A stretch of DNA of 38,786 nucleotides, from NCBI RefSeq assembly GCF_000006405.1, contig NW_003200561.1, forward strand, positions 1-38,786, read 5' to 3'. Made by a program: the position numbers and the translations under genes. This document shows, one piece after another, positions 22,848 to 33,544 of the stretch (positions are counted from its first letter, which is position 1; every line of letters begins with the position of its first letter). Origin of the DNA: Perkinsus marinus ATCC 50983 (taxonomy: Eukaryota > Perkinsozoa > Perkinsida > Perkinsidae). Under the pieces are notes generated by a model. The model had not been told where the DNA came from. It searched no databases and saw only the letters and a list, made by a program, of their open reading frames with translations.

Positions 22848-22930
22848 ATCACTCTAGGCAGTGTATCATACACTGCCTAGAGTGATGTATCATCAGAGTG
22901 ATGTATCATCTAGGCAGTGTATCATACAGT
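22848..22930. repeat. Palindrome with nested repeats, copy 1 only
   Basis: The 19-base arms ATCACTCTAGGCAGTGTAT and its exact complement meet around one base at 22848-22886. Further partial copies (GATGTATCATC, TAGGCAGTGTATCATAC) follow to about 22930. The second copy holds only a single short form of the motif near 28925-28940. It lies between the ABCG stop and the receptor start codon. Confidence 0.8.
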
Positions 22931-22953
22931 GTATTACAGACATTGTGTATGTG

Positions 22954-23862
22954 ATGGTAAATCCACTGTATACTCTATGTTGTGCGTATTCCCTCGCACA
23001 CGTGGTGATTGCGATACCTCTGAGACCGGGACTACCCAGGATCAACATCACATTTATTGCACCGTTAACCGGAATCGACAGCTACTATTACGGCGTGGCA
23101 GCTGTTGACATGATAGAGCGATGGGTGCTGAAGGTATCTCCTGCGGAGAGGATATACTGTTTCATCATAATGATCGAGTCCACTGCTAGGTTGATACAGA
23201 CTCCACCTTCCCTTTTCGGATAGTACCTGAATACATCGATATACAGAGTGCTAGCGATGTAGAAAGCGCGCGAAGAGCTTCCAGGGCAATCGCAACTGCA
23301 GCGGACAACTCCGTATTCGTTATCGGGGCAGGAGGTGTAGATGTACCGGATGGACGGGTGAGTGAAACTGAGCGTGACGTCTCTTTGGGCATGATCTCTG
23401 CCGTCGGGGACTGTCGTGCGATTTCGATTCGCCTTGACTACTCGCGAATAACACAGGTTGTCCTGTACGGTGTTCAGAACGTTATCCTGGATCCCGGGTT
23501 TATCGTTGAGCCTTGCAAGGATCGCGAGAAAGGGATATTGTGCGCCCCGAGACCTTCCTTCAGCGAAGGTGAGCTCTAACTTATGTGTGGAGGAATCTCC
23601 CATCACAGTGGTAGGAGAATACCGTCGAACAGCTATCGAGGCCATGCCGGCCAACACGGCGAGAGCTTTCGTTATCGCGGGGCGCACACTTGAGAACGAT
23701 ACCACGACCGCAACATGTGGCCAGGACATACTAGAAAAATCATGGCTCGGAAGTCCCGAACCCAACCTGTATGTTGACAGTCTTTGGGAACCCTCCCAAT
23801 AGAAGAAATTCTCAGTGTATCTGGACATGCGTGGTCTCCACTTGCGCTTAAGTGATGATATT
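22954..23862 (+). CDS. Receptor-like gene, ANF/type-1 periplasmic-binding fold, copy 1 (cut by gap)
   Basis: This is the 5' part of the gene described at 28947-33419. The start codon, a hydrophobic N-terminus, the motif RINITFIAPLTG and the following exons are present. The sequence ends at the assembly gap shortly after the exon beginning VYLDMRG. Near the gap, several runs of identical bases are one or more bases shorter than in the second copy (for example around 23737, 23788 and 23804-23815). That looks like sequencing error at a contig end rather than real mutation, so I do not call it a pseudogene. The long open frame on the opposite strand is treated as a shadow. Confidence 0.55.
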
Positions 23863-23962
23863 NNNNNNNNNNNNNNNNNNNNNNNNNNNNNNNNNNNNNN
23901 NNNNNNNNNNNNNNNNNNNNNNNNNNNNNNNNNNNNNNNNNNNNNNNNNNNNNNNNNNNNNN
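23863..23962. other. Assembly gap of 100 Ns
   Basis: Exactly 100 undetermined bases join two contigs, a conventional placeholder length. The left contig ends in the receptor gene and the right contig begins inside mitoferrin exon 7. The distance across it is therefore not real information. Confidence 0.98.
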
Positions 23963-24589
23963 ATAGCATCATTGACTACCCAGCCCTTGGATGTTATTAA
24001 GACCCGTCTCCAGACTCAGGACTGTTTGTGTCGGAAGGACCAGACCAAAATGCGGCCTCAGGTGATAATCCGATACTACCTACGCTTTGGAAAGCATTTT
24101 TGTATCAGATTTGTCCTCGGAAGGCAGCTGCCTTACAGGCTCGTGGAATCGTCTCAGCCACCGGGGAACTCCTCGTGGACCCTTCTGAGGTACTCATTGG
24201 TAACGGGCAACGTGGTCCATCATCCCATACAGATCCCAGAGGCCACCATGGCCAAGCTCAAGGCTAGAGGTATCGACCTCAATAACATCAAAGCGAGCAT
24301 GGCCCCTCCGATGAGGGCAGCCCAGGTAGTACAACTATCCTTTTCTCATTGTAATTCATCGTTGCTGCATCTTAGACCGCCCCCCGGTACGGATCAGTGT
24401 CGTCTGCAGCTAAACTAATATGGAAAGAGGAGGGCTTCAGAGGATTCTTCAGAGTAATAATTATAATACTGTTTCTACCATACAAGCTAACATCAGGGCA
24501 TGGTACCGAGATTCTGCCTCGCCATACCGGCTACTGCGACCTGTTGGGGAACCTACGAGACCGTCAAGGCTCTATTAGCCCGACTGTGA
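23963..24589 (+). CDS. Mitoferrin 3' half, second copy (truncated by gap)
   Basis: Exons 7 (partial) to 11 of the carrier at 14947-16732 are repeated here at a constant offset of 7857 bases: 23963-24061, 24109-24189, 24233-24325, 24376-24453 and 24497-24589. All splice sites and the stop are kept and only a few bases differ. The 5' exons are missing because the contig starts here, not because of a visible rearrangement. It is most simply the other allele of the same gene. Confidence 0.85.
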
Positions 24590-24851
24590 TCGTCAACTTA
24601 GCCATTCGTTTCACTGCCGTGTACTATAAACTGGCGGCTCCAAATGAACCGCATACAATTGGAAAGGCATATCTAAGCCTCTGCTGTATTATACTCACCG
24701 TTCGAAGTTTGCTTTCACTGGACTAGCATTGAGATGATACAAAATGTTTCCTTTCCAAAATTGGAATTACTTGTGTTAAGAGCAACTCAAATGCTGTTAT
24801 TTCGTCTTGAAAAAAAACCAGGGGCATGTCATAAAAATTCGTCGGCTACGA

Positions 24852-26164
24852 CTACAACTTTCCCTTCTGAAAACCTTGTGCCTGTAGGGCCTCTGCAAGC
24901 GCGGCCACACCGGTTTTAGCAATTTCCCTACGGGAGTTGTAACCCATGAGACCAATCCTCCACACCTTCCCGGCCAGTTCTCCCAAAGCAAGTCCGATTT
25001 CGATGTTGAACTTCTCCCTCATATAGACGACGACAGCTTTGCCGTCAACGCCTTGAGGAATGCGGACCGTAGTCAGACTCGGCAAACGAATGTCATCATC
25101 AGTAACGAGCACTTCTAGGTCCAACTTCTTCAGCTCATCTACGAGGTAGTCGGCGTTTGACTGATGACGGGCCCACGCGTTCTCGAGACCTTCTTCAGCT
25201 ACTAGTTGGAGAGCGGCCCGCATAGCGTAGATCATCGAGATGGGTGCAGTATGGTGATAGACGCGCGGGGCACCACCAGAACTTTGAATGTACTTCCTTA
25301 TCATGGTCATATCCAAATACCAATTGGGCACCTGCGAAAAGAATGACCAATACAATCAGACATGTGGACTTTCTCCTACCGGAGTGGTTCTGGCAGCGAG
25401 TTTGGCCAGAGCTCGGTCACCGAAAGTGAGAGGGGCCACGCCAGGGGGGCATCCCATGCACTTCTGGGTACCAGCATACGCGGCATCAACCTTCCATTCG
25501 TCGAGATAGACAGGAACCCCACATATTGACGTCACAGTATCGAGCAGCAGAAGACAGTCGTGTTCTCTACACAGGTCGCCGATGCCGTCCATGGGCTGCT
25601 TGGTCCCAGTGGAGGTCTCAGCATGACAGATCCACATGAGCTTGGGCTTATGCTCCTCGAGACCAGCACGGATCTCATCCAAGGTAAACACTGTGCCGTA
25701 AGGCTTCCTAATGTGCTCGACCTTAGCACCGTACCGACTGTGCATATCAAGAGCACGCTCTCCGAAATAGCCGTTGACGCATATAAGGTGGGTGTCACCA
25801 ACCTCAGTCAAGTTAGCGATGGCGGCTTCCCAGGCGGCACTCCCGGTACCTTAGGAAAACCATATAGAAATCACTGAATCACTGACTCACCAGACACGGG
25901 GATAGTGAAGGTGTTTTTGGTCTGCCACACATAGCGAAGGAGTTTCTTGAGGTCTTCGACGATGGCCAGAAAATCGACGTCCATATGGCCGACCTGAACA
26001 CGACAGTTGCACGAGGTGGTATAAAGTGAAGGACCCACCTGGGGGAGGGACATAGCGGCGTGGACCTCGGGGTGGGCGTTCTGGGGCCCAGGGCCAAGGA
26101 GAAGTCTCGTGGGGCCTTTGAAGGGCTTCACCTCGCCAGAAGAGAAGGGGTTGTCTACCAGCAT
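24852..26164 (-). CDS. AGXT: Alanine-glyoxylate aminotransferase, copy 2
   Basis: This copy has the same four-exon structure and 392-residue length as copy 1: exons 26164-26039, 25993-25891, 25849-25380 and 25331-24852. All active-site features, the lysine of GTQKCMGC and the C-terminal GKL are present, so both copies look functional. Differences from copy 1 are few, for example Met/Lys before VDAAYAG, Thr/Ala in the DRAL(T/A)KLAA segment and Val/Ala in ENVWARH. Intron 1 is one base longer. It is best explained as the alternative allele; a genuine second gene cannot be excluded. Confidence 0.93.
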
Positions 26165-26783
26165 GTGGGGACAAAAACTACCCTGAGAAATAGTCTACTG
26201 ATGATTCCCACACGCAAGGAAACCGTCCTGTGTGAGCTCCGAGATGAGTTCAAGTCCAGTCCATCACTAAATCACATATACGAGCTCCTATCAATGGAAA
26301 TACTGGCAAGCGAAGTTCATAACCGTAATTCGAGTCATTGCTATCCCACGAGTAGAAGAGCTTCGCTGCAGTATGTTCTCAATCGCTCGGATGGACGAGA
26401 CATACGAGGCTTCAGAGCTACCCTCTCAAGAACGCGTAACCATGAAGTTGCGTTCAGGGGCGTGCGCACTTTGGTCTGCGCAAGATGCTATTTTGGGTAT
26501 TCGTTTCGAAACGTCGGATGGTTTGGGTCTTCAACACTTCATTCAAGGGCTTTCGCTTGGTTCCATTATACCTGATAGGCAGATACAGTGTGTGTTGGTA
26601 CTACGGACAGCGATGGATAAAGAGCTTTCCGAAAATGACTTGTCTCATACCGATGCCCTATTGGTGACTAGACAAACTTCCTTGTTACACTATGCAGACT
26701 TCGTGAGCCACCGCTGCCGTCATGCCGCGCAGCTTAGTCTTCTATCGTATTGCTCCTGGTCTTCTTAGTGTTAGATTCCCAGT
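26165..26783. promoter_or_regulatory. Divergent AGXT/ABCG promoter region, uninterrupted copy
   Basis: These 619 bases separate the two divergent start codons and contain the empty site (near 26477) of the transposon seen in copy 1. A 131-codon open frame (26373-26768, +) crosses it. Its differences from copy 1 are mostly amino-acid-changing and the frame is destroyed there, so I treat the region as non-coding. Confidence 0.45.
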
Positions 26784-28754
26784 ATGACCACTACAACGTC
26801 AGACTCCGAGCCCGTCGCCCCTGGTCCATTCCACGCTAAGGACCTCGAGCACAGCACGTCAGCATTTCGGTGTATATCCGAAGCCCATCATGGGTAGGTT
26901 ACTACCGAGTTCCTAACCGGTGGCAGGCGAAGAGTGTTCGTAGATTTATGTCTACTTTCAGGCAATCCGGCTCAAGTCTGGAGTGGAACAATCTTACGTT
27001 CAAGATCGGTGACAAGACTATCCTTAAAGACTGCACTGGTCTGCTCAAGCCAGGGGAGCTCACAGCAGTGTTAGGCCCCTCGGGGTCGGGCAAATCTACG
27101 TTGATGAACGTCCTTGGTGGTCGCCAACGGGCCAAAGGCAACGGGAAGTCTTTCGAAGGAGCGGTGTCATTTTCCGGTCAAGTCGACGAGCCCGTAAGGT
27201 TCCGTAGCCGCATTGCCTATGTGATGCAAGACGATTCGCTCATCGCGACGAGCACTCCTCGGGAGATCCTTGAGTTCTCCGCCCGGCTGCGCTTGGGTGC
27301 AAAGCAGAACATGAGCAAGGATGAGGTAAAGCTTGTTAGTGTTCTCTCCCCCGTCCATCTCGCTACATTTTCAGGTTAAATGCCTTGTTCAAGATCTTAT
27401 TGAGTCATTGCGTCTCACATCGTGCTCGGAGACTCTTGTTGGCAACGAGCTTATCAAGGGCATTTCTGGTGGCGAGAGAAAGCGCACCTCGGTTGGTGTG
27501 GAGCTGATCACTAAGCCTGACATGATCTTCCTCGATGAGCCTCTCTCGGGTTTGGACTCGTACGCTGCCTTCACTACTGTTACGGTCCTCAAGGAGCTGG
27601 CCGAGTCCGGCGTTCCAGTAATGATTACTGTTCACCAGCCGTCTAGTGAGATCTACCAGCTCTTCGATAACGTCATGATATTATCCGCTGGGGAGATGGT
27701 CTACTATGGAAAAACCAGTAAAGTCACAGAATTCTTCGACGTGCATGGTGGCCTACGGTGTCCGTCCAACTTCAACCCTGCGGACTTCGTGCTCTTCGTA
27801 CTGCAGACAGAACCGCAAGAAATTATCCAAAAGTTGGTATCAGCGTACAAAAAGAATGCTGAGGAGAATATCGTACCTGCTATCAATAGCATCCGACAGA
27901 CGCACAAGCAGCTCGCTATTGATACGACTGGTCCTGGTCGGGCCAGTATGATGGTCCAGTTCCGAGAGCTTCTCTTTAGGGAGATACAGGGTACAATGAG
28001 AAACCCTGTGGTCCTTATTATGCGGTATATGATACTTCTGGTTCTCGGTCTGACGTTTGCCCTCATCTTTTTCGACGTTGGTGAGACCAGAGATCAAGAC
28101 TATTGGCTCGGTAACGCTGCTGTGTTCCAGAGCTATTTCGGTGCCATTGTCGCCCTCAACATTATGGCCATGATGGGATCTGCTCAGACCGCCGTCCTAG
28201 CCTACCCGGCTCAGCGTGGTATCTTCTTACGTGAGTATGCGTCGAACATGTACTCAGCCGTGCCCTATGTTGCATCGAAGACTTTGGTTGAGCTCCCGCT
28301 GTCGTTCGCCGACTCACTCTTCTTGATGATAATAACCTATTGGTTGATGAACCTCCAAGGCAACTTTATTCTGTGGGTGCTTACTTTATGGCTGGTGAAT
28401 CTGTGCGCTTCGTCTCTGGCCCAAGTCCTCGGCGCCTCCTGTAATTCAGCAGCTCAGGCTATTCAAGTCCTACCCCTACTAACAGTGCCGCAGATCCTTT
28501 TCGGTGGTATCTTCACTCCGATCGAGAACATACCAGTGTGGCTTCGGTGGTTGCAGTACGTATGCTTTTTGAAATACGGTGTAAATATCGCATATTTGAT
28601 TGAATTCGGTGACGATTTTGACGTTATCAATGATCAACAAAATATTGATCCGGACCTCATTGGTCTGTATTTGGGTGTCACATTTGGTCTTCTTGTTGTA
28701 ATGAGAGTAACATCTATTATTATTCTGAAGAAGAAAGCGAAGTTCGTTTTCTGA
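26784..28754 (+). CDS. ABCG (White-type) half transporter, copy 2
   Basis: Three exons (26784-26893, 26962-27325, 27375-28754) have exactly the same lengths and phases as copy 1 and give 617 residues. Walker A, the ISGGERKR signature, Walker B and the switch histidine are all intact, and the ABC2 membrane domain is complete. Only about six residues differ from copy 1 (Arg/His in exon 1; Thr/Ser, Thr/Ile, Glu/Gln, Tyr/Phe and Ser/Thr later), all mild. Introns are the same length in both copies. The gene is followed on the same strand by the receptor-like gene. This is the probable second allele. Confidence 0.93.
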
Positions 28755-28946
28755 AGTTGGTAACTTTGCTATATACCCTCAGTATTGAAAGTTAATTATG
28801 ACATCTAGACCTATACCGGAGCAGTCGCCTCCGTCGTGAGGAGTCTGGACTCCGATTATTACGCCGTGTATGGTGCACGTTGGTGAGTTGAAGAACTCTT
28901 GCGTTTGTTAGTGTCATGCGAGGCATCACTCTAGGCAGTGTATGTG

Positions 28947-31900
28947 ATGGTAAATCCACTGCATTCTCTATGTTGTGCGTATTCCCTCGCACACGTGGTG
29001 ATTGCGATACCTCTGAGACCGGGACTACCCAGGATCAACATCACACTTATTGCACCGTTAACCGGGATCGACAGCTATTATTACGGCGTGGCAGCTGTTG
29101 ACATGATAGAGCGATGGGTGCTGAAGGTATCTCCTGCGGAGAGGATATACTGTTTCATCATAATGATGATCGAGTCCACTGCTAGGTTGATACGGACTCC
29201 ACCTTCCCTTTCCGGATAGTACCTGAATACATCGATACACAGAGTTCTAGCGATGTAGAAAGCGCGCGAAGAGCTTCCAGGGCAATCGCAACTGCAGCGG
29301 ACAACTCCGTATTCGTTATCGGGGCAGGAGGTGTAGATGTACCGGATGGACGGGTGAGTGAAACTGAGCGTGATGTCTCTTTGGGCATGATCTCTGCCGT
29401 CGGGGACTGTCGTGCGATTTCGATTCGCCTTGACTACTCGCGAATAACACAGGTTGTCCTGTACGGTGTTCAGAACGTTATCCTGGATCCCGGGTTTATC
29501 GTTGAGCCTTGCAAGGATCGCGAGAAAGGGATATTGTGCGCCCCGAGACCTTCCTTCAGCGAAGGTGAGCTCTAACTTATGTGTGGAGGAATCTCCCATC
29601 ACAGTGGTAGGAGAATACCGTCGAACAGCTATCGAGGCCATGCCGGCCAACACGGCGAGAGCTTTCGTTATCGCGGGGCGCACACTTGAGAACGATACCA
29701 CGACCGCAACATGTGGCCAGGACATACTAGAAAAAATCATGGCTCGGAAGTCCCGAACCCAACCTGTATGTTGACAGTCTTTGGGAAACCCTCCCAATAG
29801 AAGGAAATTCTCAGGTGTATCTGGACATGCGTGGTCTCCACTTGCGCTTAAGTGATGATATTTTCGAACGAGAGCCCACAACAGTGTTTTACTGCGGCCA
29901 CATAGCTGGTCTCTATTCTCTCGTACACCAAGTCGAGCAGAAGTCAATCGAGTGGATTTACTGGATACTCGTGGAGCCTTCAGGCAGAGGATGCGACTCC
30001 GCGCCTTTTCTACCCGTACCTCAGCATGCCGGTTACCTCAGTCACTAATTCGTTATTCGTAGCAGTTTCCGTCGAGCGCTGCTGTATCGTGTATCGCTCC
30101 GCCTACATACAGCCCATTGGGCTCCCTACAACAACAGCTCGATCTTCTTGAAAAGGTGCGTACAAATAATCTTCATTGGAGACTTGAAGTGACTACCACG
30201 CTTCAATGAGCCGGCTCACTGTTCTTAGACTCTTATAACGAAGAGAGCGCTTGATATCGTTGACTCCCTCCAGTACAGAGCAGCGAGCCAGAGGTAGCCG
30301 CCATGGCGTACCACACGTTCTCCACATCGCCATGGTTGAGTCAGATTCCACGTCCGGGATATGAAAGCCATAGGACCAGCAGCTCTTACAAGGCAAGAGT
30401 GATACACTTTGGGGAAAAGCTAGGGTTTATTGAAAACAAGAAGTGGATCGCAAACGACTCCGTTCTATTTCAGTGTCCACCACAGTGCGGTCGTTCAAGT
30501 ACTCGAAACCGAGAGGTTCCTCCGCAGCATGAGTGCCTCGCTCATTCAAGCTATAAGTAGAGACGAAGAGACAGCCTATGTCGGTCACTGACGGAAGAGG
30601 ACTGAATCCTATCACCAATTAGCTTTCAGTGTAGCCGATCAAGACTCAGTGAACACCTGGAAGAAACCACAGATTCATATATGTCATCACAAGCTATCCT
30701 CGAAGACTCATGTAGCCCTTCGTTCTATTTGCTATATTCCCTGTTCAAGGTCAGGCACAACAGAGCAGGATAGTTCAGCGTTGCTGCTGGAGGGCTGGCC
30801 TAGTCGAGTCGACCCCCTCAGTGTTGGCATTGACCTCAGCCGCACTGTGGGCTCCGAAACCAGCGATATTATCCGAGGTGACAGTGGCCTTGCGTAGAGC
30901 AGCAAGCTATTTCTCCCCCCGACAGGGATGTGCCTCGTGAGCTCCATAGCATCGCTGATGCAGCGTCGACCGACCTTCGGCCAGACGACGTTGGCTACTG
31001 AGTCCTCACAAAGCGAGGTTTCTTACGTGGATTCCATCTCGGGAATGGAAGCCATTTGGCCTAGGGTACCGAGGCTCTCCATTTCTATTCGAGATGATGA
31101 CTCTGCTGTGACTACGACTATGGAATTTGCTGAAGCTGGCGAATCTACTCCTTCTCTCTAGATATGAACATCATTGTTGTTGTACATCAGACTGCCGGTG
31201 GATGCCAGTCGACTACAGCCAGAGATCCAAGGCATTCCCCAGGCTACTTAGGTGGTCTTTTAGCGGCCACGCATCGAGTGAGTGCCTGCCTATATAACCC
31301 TGCACAACTTGCGTCAGGAGAAACATCCTCGGTTGGCGGTCATCATTGTGGATCTGTCAAGCTTGGTGTCGATACAGGGAGGGACACGTCGCAACGACAT
31401 CATCGCCGAAGCCGGAGTGAAGCGCATTCTTCACTTTGATCAGCGAGACTCAACTCCAGGTCTTGATACACTCCCTACCCGCGTACTACGTCATCACTGT
31501 GATAATAGCGCAGGACACGGCTGAGCTGATAGAGTCTGGAAGTTCCCGATATATGACCAAAAGCGATCGCAACTCGATAATCTCCAGACTGAAGTCATCA
31601 GTACGGTACTATTAGTGGCTCTCCAACGGCGAGGCTTGTCGTCTCTGCAAGGTCCCCAGTGGTGGATATAATCTGACAGCTGCTCTGATGCTCGCAGCGG
31701 AAGTGTCCACCTCCTTCGAGACCGACTGTCCCTCGATGATATTCTCGATATCAAGCTCATATCCGACAGCACCCAGAACGTATCAAGAGGTGATGACCTC
31801 CTGCGGCTTGGCGAGATGATGCTATTCGGGGTCCCCTTTCTCTCGCGATCTCAGGAGGTCGACTTGATGTCGTGGTTACAGCGATCATTATCTCCAACTA

Positions 31901-33419
31901 CCCGCATCTTCACTGTCGTTATGCATGGCGAATTCCACTTGGAAAGCTCAGTAGCAGTAGTTATGACACATCATCGTTGGTTTCTCGTCATATGCAGCAG
32001 GATACACTCGAGTACCGTAACTCGACCAGAGGCTACAATCAATACGAGCGTCATGTGACGCGCTTGCTGAAGCCCTTCGCATGCACCTTCCACGGTGTTC
32101 ATCAGGTCGACACTTGTTCGACCTTCTTTTACTGAGAACCGTATACTGCTAGGTGATTATGGATCCAAAGGAGGTTTCGGGGTCCCTATTGAGAGCATAT
32201 GCTTCCCTCTATGCATTTGCGATGCCTAGTCCTTCCGACCAGATGTAGTCCTCTCGCGCGCTGATCTCATACTCGATATGACACTTCGAGTTGCAATGCA
32301 ACCCGGAAGGATATCACACTGAAGCCGTGAATACAGGTATCCTGTAATTTGGGAGCCCCCAACGCCGTCCCCCTATACTGGTCGTCTACGCCACCGTGCA
32401 TGCAATGCTGTTGCGGACGGTCTAGGCTACCCCACTCCCCTCCTTGGAATTCTCTGTGTTGATGCCTCAGCCGCTTTATCGAAGTCTTTCGGGCTTGACC
32501 TTCTCAACATGTACGAGCGACTTGCTCACCGAACTGATCGACTTCCTTCGTTTTTTCGAATCTTGACCTCGTCATAACTTACGCTTGCAGGCCGGACTAT
32601 CCCATCGCAGATGCTCTGCTCAATCCACCGGCCGTGGTGGAATCGCAATGTCGATCACCAGCAGTTACTGCTGTCGAATTACAGAGTATTCGACTCAAGC
32701 TAGCTGGAGAAGTAGCCTTTTTTCGAAGTCAAAAATGCAGACGACTCTTCAGGCGTGTGTCGATGATGAGCTCAATGGGAATATTCAGTCACATCAGCGC
32801 GGATCTCTCGCTGATGCAGCAACAAATCAACGGCTGGCTCAGACGGAAGTCGAAGGACAATCCAAGCCGATGGATAACCATTCTCGAAGTCTGTGTTTTC
32901 TCGTCGCATTCCTGTCATGGGTTGTCCATTAATCTCTTGACACTGTGTTTGTGTCGGACTTGCTGGAGCGTCTGACAATAAACAGTTCACAGCGAAGCTG
33001 GTTGCTGGCATCGTGTTCGTAGTGAGATCTGTGGCATTCCATGTCGGAGACCAACTTCGCTATCGTGTGTGTGACTTCACGGGCATACTCTTGTCGCCAG
33101 ATTTTATCCTTGATGTATATATCTCAAGCAGGTGACAAGTAGATATGAACTGGCACGAAATATCGCTCGTATCCGAGCTCCTCCTCGACGGCTCACTAAG
33201 TCATCATCAGAGCACCCTCTAGGGAGCGACGCGTTCACGAGAGAGTCGACAATTCTTGTCAGGCCACCTATACACAGCTTTCACTACGCCGCTCGGCAGG
33301 TCGATTCGGTGCGGAATGGACAGTGTGTTCACAACGCACAAGGATGTTCCTCATGCGATGAGATGAGTGATAGTATTATTCCTATCCCAAACTCCAACTT
33401 GAACTCGATCCTCCGTTAA
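28947..33419 (+). CDS. Receptor-like multi-exon gene with ANF-receptor/type-1 periplasmic-binding fold
   Basis: The first exons are well resolved and join in phase: 28947-29126, 29186-29353, 29453-29564, 29605-29765 and 29815 onward (donor near 30010). The protein begins with a hydrophobic stretch that may be a signal peptide. INITLIAPLTG, YIDTQSSSDVESARRAS and ADNSVFVIGAGGVD follow, matching the opening strand, the 'D-x-S-D' segment and the next strand of type-1 periplasmic-binding / receptor ligand-binding domains. TTVFYCGHIAGLYSLVHQ and IYWILVEPSG fit the later half of that fold. Downstream exon candidates include LQQQLDLLEK, VHHSAVVQVLETERF, LIHSLPAYYVITVIIAQDT and a segment ending near 33419. 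I could not assign a domain, membrane span or exact junctions to that part, and it might be a separate gene. Such folds form the outer part of receptor cyclases, class C GPCRs and ionotropic receptors; no cyclase or kinase motif was found. Confidence 0.5.
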
Positions 33420-33544
33420 GAGTACAGATGAGCACCTCATAATTTGATAAAGAATTATTGGGACATCTGGAATACACATCATACGTTAGGCAAAATGGGT
33501 AGAAGGATGCAGAACTGGACCCCGCAGATGAGAAAGAGCAAAGT

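Noticed and set aside
26373-26768. A 131-codon plus-strand ORF between AGXT and ABCG
   Set aside because: The matching sequence in copy 1 shows mostly amino-acid-changing differences and is interrupted by the transposon. There is no sign of selection on the protein.
16101-29862. True tandem duplication of AGXT-ABCG-receptor
   Set aside because: Both copies are cut exactly at the assembly gap in complementary ways. Overlapping haplotype contigs explain this without any rearrangement, though I cannot exclude a duplication.
29081-29947. A 288-codon open frame on the minus strand, also present in copy 1
   Set aside because: The plus strand gives a better model: five exons with GT-AG introns in matching phases that form a recognisable ligand-binding fold. 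The minus frame matches nothing and is a shadow.
29605-30560. Dynein heavy chain fragment
   Set aside because: VQVLETERFLRSM briefly resembled the dynein C-terminal region, but the surrounding exons do not match and the upstream exons fit a ligand-binding fold.
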